From assembly GCF_014529945.1 (NCBI RefSeq), contig NZ_JACVFB010000003.1:682001-746000 (forward strand): 64,000 nt of DNA, read 5' to 3'. The position numbers were made by a program, and so were the translations under genes. Under the pieces are notes generated by a model that searched no databases, was not told where the DNA came from, and saw only the letters and a list, made by a program, of their open reading frames with translations. Numbering within the stretch: the first letter of the stretch is position 1; each line of letters begins with the position of its first letter. The DNA comes from Chitinophaga varians (lineage in GTDB: Bacteria > Bacteroidota > Bacteroidia > Chitinophagales > Chitinophagaceae). Of the stretch, positions 54,582 to 63,285 are shown piece by piece.

Positions 54582-54904
54582 ACTGAAAAGTGCTACACTC
54601 CTATGCTTTTTTCCGGACTAACCAGTCCGGGTCTTTAAAGAGAAAAATCCCGAGATGCAAAGATATAAAACAAAGCGCTAAGGCGCATCAAGGCGGGGTA
54701 ATGCGTCAGTTGCTGCCAATTATACCTGTCATCAGTGGCTCCTGCCCGGTTTCATATCGTCGGGCGTCCCGGCCCCGCCCCAGATGTCATTTTTCTGTAA
54801 TGTCCGGCCTGAAATGCGCCTCCCGGCCGGTTTACCAGACAAGCCCTGCGGCATACCCTCACGGCTACGGGTATTTTATTTTACCTTTGCCAAAATTTAC
54901 TGTA
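54582..54904. other. Intergenic region between lipB and the pseudouridine synthase gene
   Basis: About 320 bases. An inverted repeat CCGGACT AACC AGTCCGG lies at 54613-54630 and the 54694-54870 part is GC-rich. The -7 box TACCTTTG at 54882-54889, 16 bases before the next ATG, is probably that gene's promoter. A frame stays open across this stretch but has no protein-like features. Confidence 0.55.
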
Positions 54905-55999
54905 ATGGCTGAAGAATTGCTGGAACTGGAAGACGAGCTGGAAAACGGGGAGGGCAGTGAGGAACTGTATGAGAAGATCAACATGGTGGTGGATAAAGGC
55001 CAGGAACCGATTCGTATCGACAAGTTCCTGACCGCCCGTATTGAAGGCATTACCCGCAACAAGGTCCAGAATGCACTGGACACGGAGATGGTATTGGTAA
55101 ACGACAAGCCCGTTAAAGCCAACTACAAGATCAGGCCGCTGGACAGGATCATCGTATTCTCCAATAAAAATCCGGAAAGCACCGAGGTAATACCGGAAGA
55201 GTTACCACTCAATATTGTTTATGAAGATGATGACGTACTGATCATCGATAAGCCTGCCGGTATGGTGGTACACCCCGGTTGCGGCAACTATACCGGTACG
55301 CTGGTCAACGGTCTTTCCTGGTACCTGGGCGACAAAACACAGGCTACCACTCCTGAAATCCCGCGTTTCGGGCTGGTGCACCGCATTGATAAAAATACTT
55401 CCGGTCTGCTGGTAGTGGCGAAATCTGAAAAAGCCATGACCGATCTGGCCAAACAGTTTTTCGACCATACCGTTCACCGTCGTTATATAGCCCTTGTATG
55501 GGGTGATTTTGAGGAAGATGAAGGAACAGTGGTGGCTCACGTGGGCCGTCACCAGCGGCTGCGCAAAATCATGGACGCCTATCCCGACGGCGAATACGGC
55601 AAAGAAGCCATTACCCACTACCGCGTGCTCGAACGCTATAACTATGTTACCATGGTAGAATGCCGCCTGGAAACAGGTCGCACCCACCAGATACGTGTGC
55701 ACATGCAACATATCGGGCACTCCCTCTTTAATGACGACACCTACGGCGGCAACCGCATCCTGAAAGGCACCATTTTCGCCAAATACAAACAGTTTGTGGA
55801 AAACTGCTTCGAGATCATACCCCGGCATGCGCTTCATGCACAGCAGCTGGGCTTTATCCACCCTCGTACCCGTCAGCAGATGTACTTTGAAAGCCCGCTA
55901 CCATCGGACTTTACACAGGTGCTGGAGAAATGGCGCCGGTATACTACCGCCCGACCCTTACAGGAAGAAGAAGGAAAACAACAAAAATGGGAAGATTAA
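54905..55999 (+). CDS. RluD-type 23S rRNA pseudouridine synthase
   Basis: A 364-residue enzyme. After an acidic N-terminus (EELLELEDELENGEGSEE) there is an S4 RNA-binding domain (about residues 38-85) and the RsuA/RluA catalytic domain, with the active-site aspartate in GLVHRIDKNTSGLLVVAKS and the ETGRTHQIRVHMQHIGHS motif. It probably modifies helix 69 of 23S rRNA, as RluD does. The start is the ATG at 54905, directly after the -7 box. Confidence 0.93.
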   Translation: MAEELLELEDELENGEGSEELYEKINMVVDKGQEPIRIDKFLTARIEGITRNKVQNALDTEMVLVNDKPVKANYKIRPLDRIIVFSNKNPESTEVIPEELPLNIVYEDDDVLIIDKPAGMVVHPGCGNYTGTLVNGLSWYLGDKTQATTPEIPRFGLVHRIDKNTSGLLVVAKSEKAMTDLAKQFFDHTVHRRYIALVWGDFEEDEGTVVAHVGRHQRLRKIMDAYPDGEYGKEAITHYRVLERYNYVTMVECRLETGRTHQIRVHMQHIGHSLFNDDTYGGNRILKGTIFAKYKQFVENCFEIIPRHALHAQQLGFIHPRTRQQMYFESPLPSDFTQVLEKWRRYTTARPLQEEEGKQQKWED

Positions 56000-56005
56000 A
56001 ATAGT

Positions 56006-56041
56006 AAAAGCCTCCGCAGACAACTCTCTCCGGAGGCTTTT
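56006..56041 (+). terminator. Intrinsic terminator of the pseudouridine synthase gene
   Basis: Stem AAAAGCCTCCG with its complement, 14-base loop, ending in a T run. Confidence 0.82.
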
Positions 56042-56113
56042 TATTTCATGGCAAATTATTATTATTAATTTACATATTTCGATTATCTTAGCGGCCATTA
56101 CCATGTCAACAAC

Positions 56114-57778
56114 ATGAGAAGCCGCCAAATACGTCGTCCCTTTCGCACCTTATTTCTGCTACTGGCCCTGCTGCCGGTTGCCCTAAAAGCCAAAGCTGTT
56201 ACCGCTTTCACGGCATCGTCTACCTGCGTGCAGGATAGTGTGTTTTTTGTAATCAAACAGCCGGCAGGCATCGACTCTGTAAAATGGTATTTTGGCGATC
56301 CTCCCACCGCAGCCAAAGACACTTCCAATAAGATAAAAGGCGCTTTTCACGTGTACCAGCAAACAGGCACCTACACCGTTACATTGGTGGCCTGGCGTAA
56401 CGGGGTACAGGACATCACCACACAGCCTATCACCATTGTTACACCGGTCATCTATGACTTAGGGCCACAGGATGTCACCCTCTGTCAGGGCGGCACCATG
56501 ACGCTCAGCGCCCCTGTCATACCCGGCGCCACCTACCTGTGGCAGGACAGCTCCACGGCCCCCACTATTCTGGTAGATACCTCCGCTACCTATAAAGTGA
56601 AAATCAATGGCTGTCTGATACCCGATTCCGTCAACGTATTTTATACGCCGATACCCAAGGTAGACCTTGGCCCGGACCTGATATTGTGCTCCGGCGAACA
56701 GCTCCAGCTTGATGCCACCGCACAGAACTGCACCTATCTCTGGAACACCGGCAACACCACGCCTGTACAGGATGTACGGACCACCGGCACCTACAAGGTG
56801 CGTATATTTCCGAAAGGATGTGCAGAGATAGACGACGAGATCACCATCACGTTTACCGGTCCGCCCTACCCTTTCAGCCTCGGGCCCGACACCCTGCTGT
56901 GCCCGGGCGAGTCCATTACGCTGGCGCCTTCCGTTCCGGAAGCCACCGCCTGGAAATGGAGCAATGGCGCTACGACACCGTCTATCAGCGTTAACTATGA
57001 AGCGAATATCTGGGCGTTGGTGGAGATCAATCATATCTGTAACGTGGTAGACACGATTTTTGTCAACTTCAACCGGCTACGCAAACTCAATCTGGGCAAC
57101 GATACTACTATCTGCAAAGGCAATTTCCTGGTGCTGACAGCCGATTTTGGCAACGGTTTATACCGCTGGCAGGACGGCTCCGACCAGGCCACCTATTATG
57201 TCACCAAACCGGGCAACTACTTTGTGCACGCGCAAATAGGACGATGTGAATCTTCAGATACCATCCATGTGTCTTTCAATGATACGCTGCGGGTGCGTCT
57301 GGGGCCGGACACGCTGTTGTGCCGCAATGAAGTATACCAGATCCCGGTGGTGGGCGCGGGCGGCGCGCCATTCAAATGGCAGGACAGCACCAGCGTACCG
57401 CAATACATTGTGCGGCAGCCGGGCATCTATTCGCTGCTGGCCTGGAATGCCTGTGGCAAGAGTGTGGATTCTGTAAGAGTGGAATATCACGATTGTGAGT
57501 GCGCCGTACATTTCCCCAATGCGTTTACACCTAATGGCGACGGGCGCAACGACTACTTCCGGCCACGATACCGGTGCCCGATAGAACAATATACCCTTAG
57601 TATCTACAATCGTTGGGGGGAACGGGTGTTCTATACCAACGATCCGCAGATAGGCTGGACTGGCCGTGTAAAAGGCCTGCAGGCAGATCTGGGCACCTAC
57701 GTGTGGATTGTGGATTATCGCGAAGTGTACACCCGCATTCCGGTGCATAAGACCGGTACCGTGACGATATTATATTAG
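56114..57778 (+). CDS. Secreted PKD-domain protein with type IX secretion (gliding) C-terminal domain
   Basis: A 554-residue protein. A signal peptide is followed by a PKD-like domain (about residues 30-110: VKWYFGDPP, YTVTLVAWRNG). Then come about four units with the pattern LGPDxxLCxGExLxLDA...YLWxxGxTTP, as in Bacteroidota adhesin-like proteins. The last 85 residues match the type B T9SS sorting domain (HFPNAFTPNGDGRNDYF, LSIYNRWGERVFYTND). It is therefore very probably exported by the type IX system and anchored at the surface. A ligand is not evident. Confidence 0.92.
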   Translation: MRSRQIRRPFRTLFLLLALLPVALKAKAVTAFTASSTCVQDSVFFVIKQPAGIDSVKWYFGDPPTAAKDTSNKIKGAFHVYQQTGTYTVTLVAWRNGVQDITTQPITIVTPVIYDLGPQDVTLCQGGTMTLSAPVIPGATYLWQDSSTAPTILVDTSATYKVKINGCLIPDSVNVFYTPIPKVDLGPDLILCSGEQLQLDATAQNCTYLWNTGNTTPVQDVRTTGTYKVRIFPKGCAEIDDEITITFTGPPYPFSLGPDTLLCPGESITLAPSVPEATAWKWSNGATTPSISVNYEANIWALVEINHICNVVDTIFVNFNRLRKLNLGNDTTICKGNFLVLTADFGNGLYRWQDGSDQATYYVTKPGNYFVHAQIGRCESSDTIHVSFNDTLRVRLGPDTLLCRNEVYQIPVVGAGGAPFKWQDSTSVPQYIVRQPGIYSLLAWNACGKSVDSVRVEYHDCECAVHFPNAFTPNGDGRNDYFRPRYRCPIEQYTLSIYNRWGERVFYTNDPQIGWTGRVKGLQADLGTYVWIVDYREVYTRIPVHKTGTVTILY

Positions 57779-58729
57779 TTATTCCGCCGCCTTAAAATCA
57801 TAGAATTTAGCTACAAAAGTGGCTGTTTCCCGCTTTTTGAATGCCACGTCCCAGGTACCGTTGTAGGTCACCAGTGCGGGTATCAGCAGGCCAAACTGTT
57901 TGGTCATCTGCACATTCATCTTCACATTAAAATCAAACAGCATTGTTTTATAGGACAGGGCGTATTTACGGCCTACGATTTCAAAGTTCTCCTTGTTGAA
58001 CCAGGTGATGAGCTCATCGATCACCACGTCGCCACGATCTATGCGGCTAAGGTCTGGCTTGGCTTTGGCGGTAAACACGTAACAGGGGGTGCCGTCCACA
58101 TAGTTTTCCGCGCTGATGGAGAAATCGTAAAACCGCATCACGTCCCGGTCGAAGATGGCTACTTTGGGTCCCACGATGGGCACGCCTTTCACGGGTTTAC
58201 CGGGGTTAAAGATGAGTTGTTTGAGCTGGGCTTTATGACGGGCCATGGCGCCGCCGGTATTTTCAGGTGTTTCACCGTTGCCGTCTACACATACCGTTCC
58301 CTGGGTAAAGAAGAGGTTGCCGTATAGTTCTGCCGTATAGTAGTTGTAATTGCCTTTGCGGGTGTAGAAGTCGCCGGTGACTTGTTGATCGAGCACTTCC
58401 ATGTTGCGGCAGCGGCCTTTTACATGCTGTGCGGTTTTGCTTTTGAGGGAGGCCTGTATCTGTCCTTTTTTATCGAGGATGCGGATGTCATTGTCTGCCT
58501 GAAACCCAACGATATGCAGGTTTTTGAAGGCACGGTAGAAGGTGGTGTCTTCTTCCACCCTCTTAATAAAACTATTAACGTCGAAGCCTATACGCTTAGC
58601 TTCCACGATCACTTCATCGAGGTTAACGGTCATTCCCTTGTACCGGGCAGTGTCCTGCGCGGCCAGGTGTGTAAGTTGCAGGCAGCACACAACAACGGTT
58701 GCGGCTATACTTTTCCAAAAATGTGACAT
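57779..58729 (-). CDS. Exported protein of unknown function
   Basis: A 316-residue protein with a signal peptide (WKSIAATVVVCCLQLTHLAAQ). A short region resembling the start of CarboxypepD-reg-like proteins (MTVNLDEVIVEAKRIGFDV) is followed by beta-rich segments such as YNYYTAELYGNLFF and FDRDVMRFYDFSISAENYVD. I do not recognise the family. Its stop codon is directly adjacent to that of the convergent T9SS cargo gene, with no bases between. Confidence 0.78.
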   Translation of the reverse strand: MSHFWKSIAATVVVCCLQLTHLAAQDTARYKGMTVNLDEVIVEAKRIGFDVNSFIKRVEEDTTFYRAFKNLHIVGFQADNDIRILDKKGQIQASLKSKTAQHVKGRCRNMEVLDQQVTGDFYTRKGNYNYYTAELYGNLFFTQGTVCVDGNGETPENTGGAMARHKAQLKQLIFNPGKPVKGVPIVGPKVAIFDRDVMRFYDFSISAENYVDGTPCYVFTAKAKPDLSRIDRGDVVIDELITWFNKENFEIVGRKYALSYKTMLFDFNVKMNVQMTKQFGLLIPALVTYNGTWDVAFKKRETATFVAKFYDFKAAE

Positions 58730-58783
58730 GCTGCAATTTAGGGAAAAGCTGTAAGCTTTCGGGTGTTAGGAATTCGTTAAAAA

Positions 58784-58830
58784 AGCAGCGGAGACAACAG
58801 GGTTGCCGATGGCCCTGTTATCTCCGCTGT
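58784..58830 (-). terminator. Terminator of sigma/anti-sigma module 1
   Basis: Stem CAGCGGAGA plus AACAGGG with complement and a single mismatch (16 bp total), then a T run on the minus strand. Confidence 0.85.
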
Positions 58831-58848
58831 GGTCAGTGGTGTAAACGG

Positions 58849-58870
58849 GCCGGCAGCGGGGGCTGCCGGC
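58849..58870 (-). other. GC-rich hairpin after the module 1 anti-sigma gene
   Basis: A perfect 9-bp stem GCCGGCAGC/GCTGCCGGC with loop GGGG, 12 bases past the stop codon at 58882. It lacks a T run; the second hairpin 20 bases further is the likely terminator. Confidence 0.6.
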
Positions 58871-58881
58871 GGTTGATGTTA

Positions 58882-59754
58882 TCAGCCCGGGATTTTTCCG
58901 GCTACGTACATCTGCTCCATGGTTGGAGAAACGGCGCCACCTTTCTTTTCCAGGGTTACGGCAAACATTTGTGCTTTGCCGGTGATCTTCATTTTTTGCA
59001 GCAGGCTGGCGGTATCGCCCATTTCAAACACGCCCATATCCACTGGTTTGCCATCTACGATAGCCCACAGTTGGTATTGCTTGTCTGCGGCTGGTTCCGG
59101 CAGGTTGTTGACTTTCAGGTATACCTGTTTGTCGTCCTGGTTCCAGAACACCGTTGCTACGGCAGTCGGGAAGGCTGCAGTACCAGGCATGGCCACTTTC
59201 ATGACTTTCGGGTTTTCCATGATTTCCATGGACTCAGTGAGTTTTTCCAGTCTGGTTTTGTACTCGTTGGTTTTGGAGATGATGGAGTTTTGGGATAGGA
59301 GTAGTGACTGGTATTTGTCTTTGTACTCGCGGAATTCCTTCCATCTGTTGAAGTAAAAAAAGTTGAGAATGACGCTGCCAATGAGCAGTACGGCGGCTGC
59401 TGCAGCGATCCACTTCCAGGAAACTCCTTTTGTTTCCGGAACGGACAGGACGTTGGTTTGTTCCATGGGCGATGTTTTAGTGAGTTGTGGTATATCAGCA
59501 TTGGTTATAGCTGTATCCGATGTGAGGGGATATGTATGAATGAGGTCTAACAGGCGAATTTTAATGCTTTCCGGTGGGGATACGGACTGGAGCTTCACAT
59601 ATTCTTCGAGGTTGCGTTGACAGGTAGCCACTGCTGCGGCCACTTCGGGATATTGATGCATGGCAGCCTCCAGCTCCTGGCTTTCCTTTTCGGAAGTCAG
59701 GCCGGCAGTATACAATTCTATCAGTCCGGACGATATGATGAATTGGGCGTCCAC
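58882..59754 (-). CDS. RskA-like anti-sigma factor (module 1)
   Basis: A 290-residue single-pass membrane protein. The N-terminal cytoplasmic region (about residues 1-110: DAQFIISSGLIELYTAGLTS) lacks a zinc motif and would bind the sigma factor. A transmembrane helix at about 125-145 (WKWIAAAAAVLLIGSVILNF) is followed by a coiled-coil stretch (YKDKYQSLLLSQNSIISKTN) and an RskA-type C-terminal domain with YQLWAIVDGKPVDMGVFEM. The start codon is GTG at 59754. It lies 9 bases after the sigma gene, in the same frame. Confidence 0.88.
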   Translation of the reverse strand: MDAQFIISSGLIELYTAGLTSEKESQELEAAMHQYPEVAAAVATCQRNLEEYVKLQSVSPPESIKIRLLDLIHTYPLTSDTAITNADIPQLTKTSPMEQTNVLSVPETKGVSWKWIAAAAAVLLIGSVILNFFYFNRWKEFREYKDKYQSLLLSQNSIISKTNEYKTRLEKLTESMEIMENPKVMKVAMPGTAAFPTAVATVFWNQDDKQVYLKVNNLPEPAADKQYQLWAIVDGKPVDMGVFEMGDTASLLQKMKITGKAQMFAVTLEKKGGAVSPTMEQMYVAGKIPG

Positions 59755-59763
59755 GCAAGTTGT

Positions 59764-60312
59764 TTATTTGTTCAAAATGTTCCTTAGCTGGATGATGGCA
59801 TTACGTAGTCTGGTTTTCACCGTACCTAAAGGAATATCGAGTGCCCGGGAGATTTCTTCCTGGGTACAGCCTTTGTAATAAGCCAGATCGATAAGGGTAC
59901 GTTGTTCTTTGGTCAGTTTGTCCAGGACTTTGGAAAAACCGAGATGATCGATGGACTGGTACACGGTTAACGGGCCACCGTTTAGATGTACGTCGTCCGT
60001 AATATTTTGGATTTTCTGTTCCAGTTTATAAGCTTTGGAGCGTAGCACATCGATCGCCGTATTGCGGGCGATATTCAGCATCCAGGTAAACAGGCGTCCT
60101 TTGTCCTCATTGTACTGGTCCGCATAGCGCCATATCTTCAGGAACACGTCCTGCAGTACATCTACTGCCTGGGCATGATCATTCAGCACCTTTACGACCA
60201 CGCCATAGAGAGCAGGCGAATAGTGATCATAGAGGAAACTGAATACTTTCTGGTCACGGGCATGAAGGCCCTGTACCAGTTCTGCTTCTGTGTATGTTAC
60301 ATGATAATCCAA
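59764..60312 (-). CDS. ECF sigma factor (module 1)
   Basis: A 182-residue sigma factor of the SigK-like, RskA-linked type. Region 2 is LYDHYSPALYGVVVKVLNDH and AVDVLQDVFLKIWRYADQY with GRLFTWMLNIARN; region 4 is TLIDLAYYKGCTQEEISRAL and LGTVKTRLRNAIIQLR. The start codon is TTG at 60312. A close paralogue is encoded at 61398-61949. Confidence 0.92.
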   Translation of the reverse strand: MDYHVTYTEAELVQGLHARDQKVFSFLYDHYSPALYGVVVKVLNDHAQAVDVLQDVFLKIWRYADQYNEDKGRLFTWMLNIARNTAIDVLRSKAYKLEQKIQNITDDVHLNGGPLTVYQSIDHLGFSKVLDKLTKEQRTLIDLAYYKGCTQEEISRALDIPLGTVKTRLRNAIIQLRNILNK

Positions 60313-60515
60313 GACAGACCGCCAGGTTTGGTTGATCGGTGTATTTGGTTGAATTCATTCCATGACATCATAGGTAGCGCCGTTCGCAACTGAAAAATCA
60401 ATATAGACTACCTTGCTAATCTGTGTAAACTGTGCCGAGCGTGTAAACTAATGGTTTTCCGAGGTATTCTTGGCAATTTACGGATTAATCAATTACAACC
60501 CGTAGTTACCACTTA

Positions 60516-61391
60516 CTATTTCTGTACTTTGGCTGATAGCTGCAGCTGGTCCATGGTGGGCAGTGCGCTGCCGCCTTCATTTTCGAGTGTGATGGCAAAG
60601 CCTTCTGCGGCTTCGGCCGGTTTCATGGACTGGATTTTTTGTGCCATCTGCGCTCCGCCATGGAACACACCAGCATCCACGAGTTTCTTATTACGGATAG
60701 CCCACAATTGATATTGTTTACCAGCGGGTGGCATCGGTAAAGCCTGTGCCATCAGGAAAACAGCGTGGGAAACGGGGTTCCAGCATACCGTTACGATCTG
60801 TCCGGCATTAGCGCCAAAACCTTCCAGCTTGATCCATTTAAAAGCGGGGTCTTTGAGCATATCCAGCTCTTTCTGCAATTCCGTATGTGCAGTGAGCGAC
60901 TGGCTTTCCTTTTGAGCGTCCAGTTTTTCTTTGGCGGCTACCAGCGACTGGTAGCGGCTTTTATAATCTGTAGAGCGACTAAAGAAAAAGAAGTTAAGTA
61001 TCACACTGCCGAGAAACAATGCGATAATAGCCGCTGCTATGTATTTCCAGATTTTTTCTGTGGAAGGCTTATGTCCGTTGATGCGTTTCACGGGTGTTGC
61101 CCGGGCAGGAGCGGCCGAGGGGGCACGTAGTTCTTCCGGTAACAGGACGTTGCCTGCCGGTGTTTCTTCCTCACGGATGATATCCAGCAGCCGGTCTTTG
61201 ATGCCTGCCGGCGGCGCCATGGCATACAACTGTACAAACCGCTCCCTGTCCAGTTGTAACTCCTGAACAGCAGCTTTCACCTGAGGGTATTGTGCGACGA
61301 CTGTTTCTACTTCGTTTTGTTCTGCATCGGGTAGCAGTCCAAACACATAACTCTCCAGGATACCGGACGATATGTAACGTTGTACATCCAC
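60516..61391 (-). CDS. RskA-like anti-sigma factor (module 2)
   Basis: A 291-residue paralogue of the module 1 anti-sigma factor, with the same order of parts: ISSGILESYVFGLLPDAEQ at the N-terminus, a transmembrane helix (IWKYIAAAIIALFLGSVILN), a coiled coil and an RskA domain containing YQLWAIRNKKLVDAGVFHGG. It has an extra Ala/Pro-rich linker before the membrane helix. GTG start at 61391, 6 bases after the sigma gene. Confidence 0.88.
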   Translation of the reverse strand: MDVQRYISSGILESYVFGLLPDAEQNEVETVVAQYPQVKAAVQELQLDRERFVQLYAMAPPAGIKDRLLDIIREEETPAGNVLLPEELRAPSAAPARATPVKRINGHKPSTEKIWKYIAAAIIALFLGSVILNFFFFSRSTDYKSRYQSLVAAKEKLDAQKESQSLTAHTELQKELDMLKDPAFKWIKLEGFGANAGQIVTVCWNPVSHAVFLMAQALPMPPAGKQYQLWAIRNKKLVDAGVFHGGAQMAQKIQSMKPAEAAEGFAITLENEGGSALPTMDQLQLSAKVQK

Positions 61392-61397
61392 TGTGCG

Positions 61398-61949
61398 TTA
61401 TAATTGTTTTAATAGGATTCTCAACTGCATAATCGCATTGCGCATTCTGGTCTTCACTGTCCCCAACGGTATATCCAGGGTTTTTGCGATTTCTTCCTGT
61501 GTGCAGCCTTTGAAATAAGCCAGATCAATAATAATACGCTGATCTTTGGGAAGGCCTTCGATCACCTTTGTTAATCCAAGATGATCTACGGACAGGTGTA
61601 CGGCCAGTTGTGGCTCATACATCAGATTAGCGCTGGTTACATCCTGTACTTTTTGGTCAAGTTTGTGAGCTTTTGACCTTAAACTGTCGATAGCGGTATT
61701 CCTGGCAATGTTGAGCATCCAGGTAAACAGGCGGCCTTTGGAGGGATCGTATCGGTCTATATTCTTCCAGATCTTGATGAATACTTCCTGGAGCACATCT
61801 CCCGCGGAAGCATCATCCGTAACTATTTTGAGTGCTACCCCATACAACGCGGGGGAGTAGTGGTCATACAAATAACTGAATAATTTTTCATCCCTGGCTT
61901 GCAGTCCCTGAACGAGCTCTATTTCAGTATATGATAAGGTAGTTCCCAA
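61398..61949 (-). CDS. ECF sigma factor (module 2)
   Basis: A 183-residue sigma factor, closely similar to the module 1 protein: SYLYDHYSPALYGVALKIV, DVLQEVFIKIWKNIDRYDPS, GRLFTWMLNIARNTAIDSLR and GTVKTRMRNAIMQLR. Start codon TTG at 61949, with no ATG in frame nearby. It is the upstream member of module 2. Confidence 0.92.
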   Translation of the reverse strand: MGTTLSYTEIELVQGLQARDEKLFSYLYDHYSPALYGVALKIVTDDASAGDVLQEVFIKIWKNIDRYDPSKGRLFTWMLNIARNTAIDSLRSKAHKLDQKVQDVTSANLMYEPQLAVHLSVDHLGLTKVIEGLPKDQRIIIDLAYFKGCTQEEIAKTLDIPLGTVKTRMRNAIMQLRILLKQL

Positions 61950-62017
61950 AATGGATACGGATGGTTGTCTTTATAATACCAAAATAACGGGTTTTCTTTA
62001 CATTACAAAATTATTTC

Positions 62018-62596
62018 CTATTTCGGGAAGGTCATTTTGTAGTCTACCCTTATCTTTCCTTTGGTGATATCATCGAGTTTGCTTTTCAACATCCTGCGTT
62101 TCAGCGGTTTGAGATGATCGATGAACAGCTTGCCGTCGATGTGGTCATATTCATGCAGAATGACACGGGCAGTAACGCCGGTGAAGGTTTTCTGCTGCGG
62201 TTCGAAATTTTCGTTCACATAGGAAAGCGTCACCGTCTCGTCGCGGTATACGTCTTCCCGTACTTTAGGAATGCTCAGGCATCCTTCGTTATAAGCCCAT
62301 TCCTTGCCACCGGTTTCCACGATGTGTGCATTGATAAACACGTCCTTCACTCCTTCATCTCCCGGATAATCGTTTTTCTCATCGTCTTCCAGGTTATCGA
62401 TGATCTGTTTGCTGTCTACTACAAACAGACGGATGGATTTGTTTACCTGAGGGGCGGCAATGCCTACTCCGTTGGAGCCGTACATTGTTTCCCACATATT
62501 GGCAATAAGTTCCTTCAACTGGGGATAATCGGGCGTAATATCTTCTGCTACTTTTCTCAGTACCGGATGCCCATATGCAACAATTGGCAATATCAT
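62018..62596 (-). CDS. def: Peptide deformylase
   Basis: A 192-residue metalloenzyme removing the N-terminal formyl group from new proteins. All three family motifs are intact: GSNGVGIAAPQVN, NEGCLSIP and VILHEYDHIDGKLF (HExxH with metal-binding histidines). The length is typical. A family B repeat separates it from ruvX. Confidence 0.97.
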   Translation of the reverse strand: MILPIVAYGHPVLRKVAEDITPDYPQLKELIANMWETMYGSNGVGIAAPQVNKSIRLFVVDSKQIIDNLEDDEKNDYPGDEGVKDVFINAHIVETGGKEWAYNEGCLSIPKVREDVYRDETVTLSYVNENFEPQQKTFTGVTARVILHEYDHIDGKLFIDHLKPLKRRMLKSKLDDITKGKIRVDYKMTFPK

Positions 62597-62635
62597 GATG
62601 TTGTGCTGGTTTTAATTGATCTGCAAAGGTACGAC

Positions 62636-62730
62636 ATTTGGTTATTTTGATATTTCGATATTTGGTTATTTCATAGGAGCTACGCTGCTAAATGCCTAAA
62701 TATTAAAATAAAAAATATTTAAATGATTAA
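62636..62730. repeat. Family B AT-rich element between ruvX and def
   Basis: ATTTGGTTATTTTGATATTT and TATTTGGTTATTTCAT units, with a partly matching AT-rich inverse copy up to 62730. Imperfect. Confidence 0.6.
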
Positions 62731-62734
62731 ATAC

Positions 62735-63148
62735 CTACATTTTATTTTGCAGGTACTCCTGTAAAATGATCGTTGCGCTGATTTCATCCACCAGGCCTTT
62801 ATTCTGACGGTCCTTTTTTTTCAGCCCACTGTCGATCATACTCTGGAAGGCCATTTTGGAAGTAAAGCGTTCATCTACCTTTTTTACCGGCACCTGCGGA
62901 AAGTTTTTCCGGAGAATACGGACACATTCTTCCACCAGCGGGGTGGCATGTGTAGCATTGCCATCCAGGTTTTTAGGTTCTCCGATGATGATCGCCTCCA
63001 CTTCTTCCGCTGCGAAATATTTTTTCAGATAAGGGATCAATTCATGGGTAGGGATGGTCGTAAGCCCGCTCGCAATCAGCTGCAGCGGATCTGTCACCGC
63101 CAGTCCGGTCCTTTTTTTTCCATAATCGATCGCCATTACACGAGCCAT
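62735..63148 (-). CDS. ruvX: Putative Holliday junction resolvase (YqgF family)
   Basis: A 137-residue RNase H-like nuclease. The N-terminal strand with its first aspartate is MAIDYGKKRTGLAVTD, the second acidic site is IIIGEPKNLDGN and the third lies in VDERFTSKMAF and VDEISATIILQEYL. The family is linked to 16S rRNA maturation or junction resolution. Flanked on both sides by family B repeats. Confidence 0.92.
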   Translation of the reverse strand: MARVMAIDYGKKRTGLAVTDPLQLIASGLTTIPTHELIPYLKKYFAAEEVEAIIIGEPKNLDGNATHATPLVEECVRILRKNFPQVPVKKVDERFTSKMAFQSMIDSGLKKKDRQNKGLVDEISATIILQEYLQNKM

Positions 63149-63151
63149 ATC

Positions 63152-63285
63152 ATTTAGAAATTTTGATATTTGGATATTTGGATATTTAGAGAGCTGTTTT
63201 GAATATAGGTTATTTAGTTCCTGAAAGACTTATGCACAGTCAATTTCAAAATAATCAAATAACTAAATATCAAAATAGCAGCATG
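63152..63285. repeat. Family B AT-rich element between the prenyltransferase gene and ruvX
   Basis: Left units (TTTTGATATTTGGATATTTG) and right units (CAAAATAATCAAATAACTAA) are roughly inverted around a unique centre. The right end reaches into the last codons of the minus-strand prenyltransferase. Confidence 0.6.

Noticed and set aside
54590..54904. N-terminal extension of the pseudouridine synthase
   Set aside because: The frame is open but encodes Arg/Pro/Ser-rich sequence unlike the family, and the -7 box at 54882 lies inside it.
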